From positions 62,001-126,000 of the forward strand of contig NZ_NESI01000010.1 in assembly GCF_002778325.1 (NCBI RefSeq): a stretch of DNA of 64,000 bases, given 5' to 3'. Under the pieces are notes generated by a model, which worked only from the letters and a program-made list of their open reading frames with translations, searched no databases and was not told the DNA's origin. Below are positions 57,840-64,000 of the stretch, in pieces. The position numbers and the translations under genes were made by a program. Position 1 is the first letter of the stretch. Each line of letters begins with the position of its first letter. The DNA comes from Limnohabitans sp. B9-3. Lineage in GTDB: Bacteria > Pseudomonadota > Gammaproteobacteria > Burkholderiales > Burkholderiaceae_C.

Positions 57840-58675
57840 GCGTTTCATCTGTGCGTGACGTGGTGCTTTGCGCAGATGACTATGCGGTCAACGCGCCCAC
57901 CTCACAAGGCATCCTGGCTTTGGTGGTGTTGGGCCGTTTGAGTGCCACCAGCGTGATGACGTGCTCGCCCCGTTGGGCGGAAGACGCGCCGGCGCTGAGC
58001 GACTTGCGAGGCCGTTTGGATGTGGGTTTGCATTTGGACTGGACCAGCAGCTTTGCCCAAAGCGCCGGTTTTGGTGGCGCTTTGAGCACGGTGATGCGCC
58101 GTGCTGCGTTGCGTCGCTTCGATCGCCAAGCGCTGCGCGATGAGATAGAGCGCCAACTCGATGCCTTTGAGCAGCACTGGCACGCCGCGCCAGACCACAT
58201 CGATGGCCACCAGCATGTGCATCAGTTTGCAGGTTTGCGTGATGCGCTGTTCGAGGTGCTGTTGCGCCGTTATGGCAACGCTGCGTCGCGACCTTGGCTG
58301 CGTATTTCCAATGTGGCACAAGCTGGGTTTAAGGCGCGTGTGATCTCCACCATGGGCTCTAAAACTTTGCAGGCTTTGGCGGACGATCACCACTGGCCCA
58401 CGGTCAGCCCGTTGTCGGGCGCCTACGCATTTGACGGCAGCGTGGCCGACTACGCGAAACGCATGCAAGGTTGGCTGGCGGACTTGCCCCCAGCCTCGGC
58501 CAAACCCGCCGCCATCATGTGCCACCCAGGTGCGTCGATCCAAGCCGATGATGACATTGGACCTGCCCGCGCCCGTGAGTTTGCGTATTTGGCCAGCGAC
58601 GATTTTGTCCAAGATTTGCGCGATGCGGGCGTTCGCTTGGTCCGAGGCAGTGGCTTGCCCATGGCTTCGGTTTGA
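57836..58675 (+). CDS. YdjC/ChbG-family carbohydrate deacetylase (LgmC/NaxD-like)
   Basis: This 279-residue metal-dependent deacetylase of the YdjC superfamily has the metal-binding Asp pair and histidines in LCADDYAVN, DVGLHLDW and HIDGHQHVHQF. In the lipid A route of Bordetella (LgmC) and Francisella (NaxD) such enzymes remove the acetyl group of a polyprenyl-phosphate-linked N-acetyl-hexosamine. The start GTG at 57836 overlaps the LysR stop and has GGAGG 9 bases upstream; a TTG 15 bases earlier is less likely. ArnT-like, GtrA and GT2 genes follow, which supports this role over a chitobiose or hopanoid role. Confidence 0.82.
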   Translation: MSVSSVRDVVLCADDYAVNAPTSQGILALVVLGRLSATSVMTCSPRWAEDAPALSDLRGRLDVGLHLDWTSSFAQSAGFGGALSTVMRRAALRRFDRQALRDEIERQLDAFEQHWHAAPDHIDGHQHVHQFAGLRDALFEVLLRRYGNAASRPWLRISNVAQAGFKARVISTMGSKTLQALADDHHWPTVSPLSGAYAFDGSVADYAKRMQGWLADLPPASAKPAAIMCHPGASIQADDDIGPARAREFAYLASDDFVQDLRDAGVRLVRGSGLPMASV

Positions 58676-58711
58676 CCGTGTACCGATGCTGCGATTCACC
58701 TGCGTTTTGAC

Positions 58712-60361
58712 ATGACCTCCTCCTCTTCTTTCTCCGAACGCAGCCGCACTTGGGCGCTGTGTGTGTTGCCGTTGCTGTTGCTGGTCTTGGCCGCCTTGCG
58801 CCCTTTGGCCTTGCCCGATGAGGGGCGTTATGCGGAGGTAGGTCGATGGATGTTGATGAGTGGCGACTGGCTGACCCCACGCTTGGACGGTATTCCTTTC
58901 TTTCATAAACCCCCCTTGCTGCATTGGTTAGAAGCCAGCGCCATGGCGGTTTTGGGCGTCACGCCTTGGGCGTCACGCCTGGTCGTAGCGTTGCATGTTT
59001 TCTTGATGTGGGCTTTGCTGTGGGCCTGTGCGCGCCACATCGCAGGCTTGGCAGTGGCCAACCGCGCGGCTTGGATGCTGGGCAGCAGCTTGGCGTTTTT
59101 GATGGGCGGCCAATACGTGAACCACGACATGATGGTCGCCACGTGGATGGGCGTGGGCATTTGGTGTTTTGCCCGGGCCCTGATGCATGCGGATGGCGTG
59201 CACGCGGGTTGGGCACGCGCGGGTTTCATCGCCTGCGCGTTGGCCGTCTTGAGCAAAGGCTTGATCGGTTTGTTGCTCCCCGGTTTTGTGCTGTGCCTCT
59301 GGGTGACGTGGACGTGGCAATGGCGCAAAGTGTGGGCCCTGCCTTGGTTCAGTGGCGTGCTGTTGTTTGCGGCCGTGGCCTTGCCGTGGTTTGTGTTGGC
59401 GGCGCGTGAGCATCCAGACATGCTGGCCTATATGTTTGGCAAGCATCAGTTTGGCCGATACACCGCCACCACCTTCAACAACGCCAGACCTTGGTGGTTT
59501 TATGGCCTAGCCGTGACGGTGTTGATGTTTCCGTGGGTGTTTTTGGTGTTGGCCAGCGCTTGGCGCAGTTTGCGCCACAGGCTGACCGCGCTGAACGTGG
59601 GCGCCGATGTGGGTGTGGGTGCGGACCCGCGTTGGACCGCACTGTGCTGGATTTGGCTGATCGCCATTTTGGGATTTTTCTCCATCCCCAACTCCAAACT
59701 CATTGGCTACGCCTTGCCCGTCGTGCCCCCGCTGGCGCTGCTCGCGGCGCTGTGGTGGCAGCGTCATGTGACGCCGCGCGCTTGGGGTGAGCGTGTGTTT
59801 GCCATCGTTGTGGGTCTCAATGTGGCGCTAGCGGTAGGCGGGCATGTGGCTGCTGAGCGCTTCACCCAAAAGCACAGCAGCATGGATGTGGCCGCTGTGC
59901 TCGCGTGCCAAGCGCGTCCTTCAGACGTGGTGGCCGCGGTGGACGAGTACCCCTACGATTTGCCGTTCTACGCGCAAGTCACTCGCCCGCTGGAAGTCAT
60001 CCAAGACTGGGACACCTTGCGCCAGACCTCAGGCGACAACTGGCGCCGTGAGCTGTTTGAAGGCGCCGATTTTGATGCGCAAGCCGGGCGCAGTTTGGTG
60101 CCGTTGACGCGCTTGGAGAGCTTGAAGCAAACTCCGCGCGCTTGGGTCGTAGCACCCAACACGTCAGGTACGCTGACTGCGCAGAACCACGCAGGATTTG
60201 AGTTGGTGTTTGCGGGTCGCGCTTGGAATCTGTACCAATCCAATGCAGTGGCCTCAGGTGCGTCGGCCTCAACTTCGTCTGCGTCAAGCGCGTCTGCGAA
60301 AAGCCCAGAAGCGGCTGAGCAAAAAGGTCTGCGCGGATGCAAAGATCAAGGCAAAAAATAA
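58712..60361 (+). CDS. ArnT-like GT39/83 glycosyltransferase (LgmB/FlmK-like)
   Basis: This 549-residue inner-membrane GT-C enzyme has about 10-12 helices. The first periplasmic loop has the catalytic acid region LPDEGRYAEVGRWM and GIPFFHKPPLLHW, diagnostic for ArnT/PMT-type transferases that move a sugar from undecaprenyl phosphate to lipid A phosphate. After the last helix a periplasmic domain follows, then a Ser/Ala-rich tail of about 35 residues. The final 78 bases overlap the convergent gtrA gene. A tandem 14-bp repeat lies at 58952-58979. The predicted donor is a polyprenyl-P amino sugar made by the neighbouring GT2, trimmed by the YdjC enzyme (inference). Confidence 0.85.
   Translation: MTSSSSFSERSRTWALCVLPLLLLVLAALRPLALPDEGRYAEVGRWMLMSGDWLTPRLDGIPFFHKPPLLHWLEASAMAVLGVTPWASRLVVALHVFLMWALLWACARHIAGLAVANRAAWMLGSSLAFLMGGQYVNHDMMVATWMGVGIWCFARALMHADGVHAGWARAGFIACALAVLSKGLIGLLLPGFVLCLWVTWTWQWRKVWALPWFSGVLLFAAVALPWFVLAAREHPDMLAYMFGKHQFGRYTATTFNNARPWWFYGLAVTVLMFPWVFLVLASAWRSLRHRLTALNVGADVGVGADPRWTALCWIWLIAILGFFSIPNSKLIGYALPVVPPLALLAALWWQRHVTPRAWGERVFAIVVGLNVALAVGGHVAAERFTQKHSSMDVAAVLACQARPSDVVAAVDEYPYDLPFYAQVTRPLEVIQDWDTLRQTSGDNWRRELFEGADFDAQAGRSLVPLTRLESLKQTPRAWVVAPNTSGTLTAQNHAGFELVFAGRAWNLYQSNAVASGASASTSSASSASAKSPEAAEQKGLRGCKDQGKK
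58952..58979 (+). repeat. Two perfect tandem 14-bp copies in the ArnT-like gene
   Basis: TTGGGCGTCACGCC occurs twice without a gap. Fourteen is not a multiple of three, so the copies are read in different frames (LGVTPWASRL). The encoded segment looks normal for the family, so it may be coincidence or an old duplication, but it is a slippage-prone site that could switch the gene off. Confidence 0.7.
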
Positions 60362-60655
60362 AGCCAGCCAATCTGGCAAAGCCAAGCCGCGCAGCAGCGC
60401 CACAAACATGAGTTCGTTGGCGACAAAGCCCGCCAGCGCGGTCGCCGCAAAGCGACGCAGGCTTTGCCAAAAGCTGGTGTCTGCGTCTTGAAAACTCAAG
60501 CGCCGATGGCCTGCAAAGCTCACCACAAACGCCACGCAAAAGCCTGCGGCATTGGCCAACTCGGGCAGTAGATGGGCTTTGGTCAGCTCAAACACCCCCA
60601 TGTGGGTGGCCGCTGCGGCGCTGCCCACCACCAAAAACCAAAAACCACTGTTCAT
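60284..60655 (-). CDS. GtrA-family membrane protein, putative sugar-lipid flippase
   Basis: This 123-residue protein has four helices in the GtrA pattern: FWFLVVGSAAAATHMGVFEL, NAAGFCVAFVVSFAGHRRLSF with the conserved N-x-NF/FxxHRxxSF-type motif, then two further helices and a basic tail (SRFWAFRRRA). GtrA proteins are thought to flip polyprenyl-phosphate sugars. ATG at 60655 starts 4 bases after the GT2 stop, so the two are co-transcribed; an upstream ATG at 60682 would overlap the GT2 gene. Its 3' end overlaps the ArnT-like gene. Confidence 0.85.
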   Translation of the reverse strand: MNSGFWFLVVGSAAAATHMGVFELTKAHLLPELANAAGFCVAFVVSFAGHRRLSFQDADTSFWQSLRRFAATALAGFVANELMFVALLRGLALPDWLALFFALIFASAQTFLLSRFWAFRRRA

Positions 60656-60659
60656 GGGC

Positions 60660-61715
60660 TTAGATCGGGTGTTCGTTGTCAAACTGAGCCATCGAAGGCG
60701 CTGGCGCTTTGACGGGCGCCAAGGCCAAGCCAGAACCCCAGTGGTGGCTCACCAAATACATGGGCCGCTGCTTGACCTCTTCGTAAATACGTCCCACGTA
60801 CTCGGCCAGCACGCCGATAGACAACAACTGAATGCCACTGAAAAACATCATGCCCACCACCAGCGTGGCATAGCCAGGGACACTGATGCCCCACAAAAAA
60901 TATTCGGCCACCACATAAGCACCGTAGCTCAAGGCAACCATGGCCAGCAGCAAGCCTGAAACCGTCAAAGCGCGCAGCGGCGCAATGGAGAACGCCAACA
61001 CGCCCGTCAAGGCCAAGGCAAACGACCCACGCAAGCCAAAACTGCTTTCGCCCGCGGCGCGGGGCAGCGGTTCGTAGTCAATGGCCGTGCTGGCAAAGCC
61101 GACCCAGGCGTAAAGGCCTTTCATGAACCGGTTGCGCTCGGGCAATTGTTTCAGCGCATCCACCACGCGGCGGTCCATCAAGCGAAAGTCGCCCGCGTGA
61201 GCAGGAATCTTCACGCGGTTGCCCATGTTGATGAGCTTGTAAAACATGCCCGTCAGCCCTGCGTGCAAGGCCGATTGGTCGTCGCGCGTGCGGCGAATGG
61301 CGTACACCACGTCCGATCCTTCACGCCAGCGTTTGACCATCTCTGCCACCAGAGAAATGGGGTGCTGGCCATCAGAGTCCATCAGCACCACCACCTCGCC
61401 GCGCGCAGCGTCAATGCCGGCGGTCAGCGCAGCTTCTTTGCCAAAGTTACGTGACAGGTTGATGCCCACCACCTCGCGGTGCGCTTCGCACAAGGCTTGG
61501 ATGACCTGTGCCGTGTCGTCACGACTACCGTCGTTGATGAGCACGATTTCCACCTGCGAACCCAGCGCCTGCAAGGCTTGCAGCACCTGTGGCACCAAGG
61601 TGCCCAGGTTCTTGCCCTCGTTGTAGGCGGGCATGACGCACGACAGGGTGGGGGTGTATTGGAAACGGTCGATGGGTGTGAGGGTGTGGGCGTCGCGCAT
61701 AGTGGGGTAGATCAT
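60660..61715 (-). CDS. Polyprenyl-phosphate glycosyltransferase, GT2 (GtrB/ArnC/LgmA-like)
   Basis: The 351-residue GT-A enzyme has the N-terminal catalytic domain LSCVMPAYNEGKNLGTLVPQV, INDGSRDDTAQVI and the DxD-type MDSDGQHP, plus two C-terminal helices (ALRALTVSGLLLAMVALSYGA; ATLVVGMMFFSGIQLLSIG), as in GtrB/ArnC/DPM1-like synthases. It loads a sugar onto undecaprenyl phosphate on the cytoplasmic face. The start is uncertain: ATG 61715 or ATG 61700, since neither has a ribosome site. Divergent from argS. It makes the first intermediate of the lipid A amino-sugar cassette (inference). Confidence 0.86.
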   Translation of the reverse strand: MIYPTMRDAHTLTPIDRFQYTPTLSCVMPAYNEGKNLGTLVPQVLQALQALGSQVEIVLINDGSRDDTAQVIQALCEAHREVVGINLSRNFGKEAALTAGIDAARGEVVVLMDSDGQHPISLVAEMVKRWREGSDVVYAIRRTRDDQSALHAGLTGMFYKLINMGNRVKIPAHAGDFRLMDRRVVDALKQLPERNRFMKGLYAWVGFASTAIDYEPLPRAAGESSFGLRGSFALALTGVLAFSIAPLRALTVSGLLLAMVALSYGAYVVAEYFLWGISVPGYATLVVGMMFFSGIQLLSIGVLAEYVGRIYEEVKQRPMYLVSHHWGSGLALAPVKAPAPSMAQFDNEHPI

Positions 61716-61737
61716 GCCAAAAAATAAGGCGTGCCCC

Positions 61738-61764
61738 TTGAAAGTGAGGGCCGCCCCGTAAAAT
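61738..61764 (+). promoter_or_regulatory. Promoter of argS, leaderless start
   Basis: TTGAAA (61738-61743), 15 bases, TAAAAT (61759-61764), then CTAGCC and the argS ATG at 61771 (six-base spacing). This is the only one of the leaderless set with a recognisable -35. The spacer is short. Confidence 0.5.
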
Positions 61765-61770
61765 CTAGCC

Positions 61771-63480
61771 ATGCTCCAAGTTAAACAAGAATTGCTGGCC
61801 GCCCTGAGCCAAGCCCTCGACGGTTTGTTGCCCGGTTCCGGCAACAAAGCCGCTTTTGAATCTCCTAAGGTCCCCGCGCATGGCGACTACGCCATCACCG
61901 CGGCCATGCAGCTGGCCAAACCCCTCAAGCTCAACCCACGTCAGCTCGGCGAACAACTGCGCGACGCGCTGTTGGCGGCGCCCGTTTACCAACAGTGGGT
62001 GCAAGACATCGAGATCGCCGGTCCCGGCTTCATCAACATCCGCTTGAAGCCCGCTGCCAAGCAACAAATCGTGCGTGAGGTGTTGGCCGCCAAAGATTGT
62101 TTTGGATTCCAAGCCGACAACGGCCAACGCGTGTTGGTCGAGTTTGTGTCTGCCAACCCTACCGGCCCGTTGCACGTAGGCCACGGTCGCCAAGCCGCGC
62201 TGGGCGACGCGATTTGTAATTTGTTTGCCACGCAAGGCTTCAACGTCTATCGCGAGTTTTATTACAACGACGCGGGTGTGCAAATCAACACTTTGGCCAA
62301 GAGCACGCACTTCCGCGCCCAAGGCATCAAGCCTGGCGACGCCAGCTGGGCCGTGGACCCTGAGAACCCAGAGAGCAAAGCGTTTTACAACGGCGACTAC
62401 ATCCAAGACATCGCCACCGATTTCTTGGCGGGCAAAACCGTCAAGTCCGACGACCGCGAATTCACCGCCAGCGGCGATGTGAACGATGTGGACGGCATGC
62501 GCGAGTTCGCTGTGGCCTATTTGCGCCACGAGCAAGACCTCGACTTGAAAGCCTTTGACGTCAAGTTCGACAACTATTACCTCGAGAGCAGCCTCTACAC
62601 CAGCGGCAAAGTAGCCGATGCGGTGGGCCGCTTGCAATCAGCTGGCAAAACCTACGAACAAGACGGTGCGTTGTGGCTCAAGTCCACCGACTACGGCGAC
62701 GACAAAGACCGTGTGATGAAAAAGACAGACGGCACGTACACCTACTTTGTGCCCGACGTGGCGTACCACATCACCAAGTGGGAGCGTGGTTTCACCAAGG
62801 TGGTGAACATCCAAGGCACAGACCACCACGGCACCATCGCCCGCGTGCGCGCTGGCTTGCAAGCCGCCAATGTGGGCATCCCCGAGGGCTACCCCGATTA
62901 CGTGTTGCACACCATGGTGCGCGTGATGCGCGGCGGTGAAGAGGTGAAAATTTCTAAGCGAGCCGGCAGCTACGTGACCTTGCGCGACTTGATCGAGTGG
63001 ACCAGCAAAGACGCGGTGCGCTTCTTCTTGCTGAGCCGCAAGCCTGATACCGAGTACACCTTCGATGTGGACTTGGCTGTGCAAAAGAACAACGACAACC
63101 CCGTGTACTACGTGCAATACGCACACGCCCGCATTTGCTCAGTGCTGCGCGCCTGGGCCGACAAAGACGGCGGCGATGTCGCCTCTTTGCAAGGGGTGGA
63201 TTTGTCAGCGCTGGAAAGCCCGCAAGCCCAAGCCCTCATGTTGCAACTGGCCAAGTACCCCGCCATGCTGAGCGCCGCATCGGCCGACTTTGCGCCGCAC
63301 GATGTGACCTTCTACTTGCGCGACCTCGCGGCCAGTTACCACAGCTACTACGATGCCGAGCGCATCTTGGTCGATGACAAAGCGGTGAAGAAAGCGCGCT
63401 TGGCACTGGTGGCAGCGACTGCACAGGTGCTGCACAATGGTTTGGCGGTGTTGGGCGTGTCTGCCCCCGCCAGCATGTAA
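61771..63480 (+). CDS. argS: Arginyl-tRNA synthetase
   Basis: ArgS (569 residues) charges tRNA-Arg. The N-terminal Add1 domain (1-110) is followed by the class I HIGH motif HVGH at 135-138 in [13 protein letters not shown], a KMSKS-like loop [11 protein letters not shown] (the family's degenerate form) and the C-terminal anticodon-binding domain (DALR). Leaderless start predicted. The downstream SPOR protein gene starts 18 bases later. Confidence 0.97.
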   Translation: MLQVKQELLAALSQALDGLLPGSGNKAAFESPKVPAHGDYAITAAMQLAKPLKLNPRQLGEQLRDALLAAPVYQQWVQDIEIAGPGFINIRLKPAAKQQIVREVLAAKDCFGFQADNGQRVLVEFVSANPTGPLHVGHGRQAALGDAICNLFATQGFNVYREFYYNDAGVQINTLAKSTHFRAQGIKPGDASWAVDPENPESKAFYNGDYIQDIATDFLAGKTVKSDDREFTASGDVNDVDGMREFAVAYLRHEQDLDLKAFDVKFDNYYLESSLYTSGKVADAVGRLQSAGKTYEQDGALWLKSTDYGDDKDRVMKKTDGTYTYFVPDVAYHITKWERGFTKVVNIQGTDHHGTIARVRAGLQAANVGIPEGYPDYVLHTMVRVMRGGEEVKISKRAGSYVTLRDLIEWTSKDAVRFFLLSRKPDTEYTFDVDLAVQKNNDNPVYYVQYAHARICSVLRAWADKDGGDVASLQGVDLSALESPQAQALMLQLAKYPAMLSAASADFAPHDVTFYLRDLAASYHSYYDAERILVDDKAVKKARLALVAATAQVLHNGLAVLGVSAPASM

Positions 63481-63498
63481 CTCTGTCTTCGGAGACCT

Positions 63499-64000
63499 AT
63501 GTCAATCGTGAATCAACAACGCGGCGGAACCTTGGTGGGTTTCATCATGGGCTTGGTCGTGGGCATGACCGTGGCCTTGGGCGTGGCTGTCTACGTGACC
63601 AAGGTGCCCATTCCTTTCATGAACAAGGGCATGACCCGCTCGGCGGACCAAGATGCTGCCGAAGAGAAGAAAAACAAAGATTGGGACCCCAACGCCCCGC
63701 TTTACGGCAAGAATCCCGCCAAGCCTGCTGACAAGGCTGACGTTGTGCCAGAAGCCCCCAAATCCGATGCCAAGCCGGAGGCCAAGCCTGACGTGAAGCC
63801 TGCAGAGTCCAAGCCTGATGCTGCCGTCAAAGTGAATCCCAAAAGTGCTGATCCTTTGGGCGATTTGGCCAAAGCCAAAGCCGACCTGCAAGCCGTCGAG
63901 CCCAAGCCGGGCCCTGCTCCCATGCCTGTGGCAGCGGACCCTTTTATTTACTTTGTGCAAGCCGGCGCTTATCGCACCCCTGAAGAGGCCGATGCACAAA
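63499..64000 (+). CDS. SPOR-domain cell division protein (FtsN-like), 3' end outside window
   Basis: The reading frame is open to the right edge, so the protein is incomplete (167 codons seen). It has a short cytoplasmic N terminus, one helix (about 11-34, TLVGFIMGLVVGMTVALGVAVYVT), a long Pro/Lys/Ala/Glu periplasmic linker (45-145) and the opening of a SPOR domain (PFIYFVQAGAYRTPEEADAQ), which binds denuded septal glycan. GGAGACC precedes the ATG at 63499. The argS-SPOR pair is usual in Burkholderiales; dsbA normally follows, beyond the window. Confidence 0.9.
   Translation, partial: MSIVNQQRGGTLVGFIMGLVVGMTVALGVAVYVTKVPIPFMNKGMTRSADQDAAEEKKNKDWDPNAPLYGKNPAKPADKADVVPEAPKSDAKPEAKPDVKPAESKPDAAVKVNPKSADPLGDLAKAKADLQAVEPKPGPAPMPVAADPFIYFVQAGAYRTPEEADAQ

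Noticed and set aside
61716-61847. 44-codon N-terminal extension of the GT2 gene
   Set aside because: It would run through the argS promoter and the argS start in antisense, and GT2 homologues begin shortly before LSCVMPAYNE.

Overview
The window is a dense, almost entirely chromosomal core-genome stretch of a betaproteobacterium, most likely Comamonadaceae (Limnohabitans/Rhodoferax/Curvibacter-like). The reasons are the gene order (argS followed by a SPOR gene; leuS-lptE-holA-proA; hpf-ptsN-hprK tail-to-tail with fur and followed by bamE-dapB; gshA-kup-gshB; uvrA-MFS-ssb), the GC-rich codon use, and the protein types (GshA of the ~430-residue proteobacterial family, split pntA subunits, a long Sua5-type TsaC). 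I see no phage, insertion sequence, CRISPR array, rRNA gene or complete tRNA gene. No non-coding stretch exceeds 300 bases; the largest gap is 278 bases (34432-34709) and is described below.

Layout. 1-5.4 kb: end of a BrnA antitoxin, a thioredoxin-TPR chaperone, purEK, tsaC, and a lipoprotein that looks like a dead SGNH hydrolase. 5.4-11.5 kb: SemiSWEET, PBP4 (dacB), divergent tsaB-rimI-uracil-DNA glycosylase, a DMT exporter and pyrF. 11.6-20 kb: more accessory metabolism (two glutathione S-transferases, acyl-CoA ligase, GMC oxidoreductase, class C serine hydrolase, MerR plus thioesterase, CYTH protein, membrane glutaredoxin, SlyD). 20-28 kb: uvrA, MFS, ssb, a J-domain/zinc-ribbon gene pair of unknown function, mnmA and nudJ. 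28-33.4 kb: pntAA-AB-B transhydrogenase with an acyl-CoA ligase and MTA/SAH nucleosidase in one tight run. 33.4-39.5 kb: corA, hpf-ptsN-hprK, fur, bamE, dapB and exbBD. 39.6-49.4 kb: leuS-lptE-holA-proA, then gshA-kup-gshB. 49.4-56.8 kb: class II amidotransferase, 14-TM exporter, a photolyase-like protein with its domains in reversed order, a small membrane protein, malate synthase G and a SLAC1/TehA channel. 56.9-61.7 kb: LysR, a YdjC deacetylase, an ArnT-like transferase, GtrA and a GT2 enzyme, which together resemble the Bordetella lgm / Francisella NaxD-FlmK route for adding an amino sugar to lipid A. 61.8-64 kb: argS and a SPOR protein cut by the window edge.

Two patterns run through the whole window. 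Genes are packed with 4-base ATGA/GTGA/TTGA overlaps (translational coupling) and overlapping convergent stops. In addition, at least nine transcription-unit starts on both strands have a -10-like hexamer exactly 6-7 bases before the start codon, which predicts leaderless mRNAs. The strongest candidates for something little described are the domain-swapped photolyase homologue, the J-domain/zinc-ribbon pair, the catalytically dead SGNH lipoprotein and the leaderless start pattern. I do not see a large undescribed multi-gene defence or mobile system.
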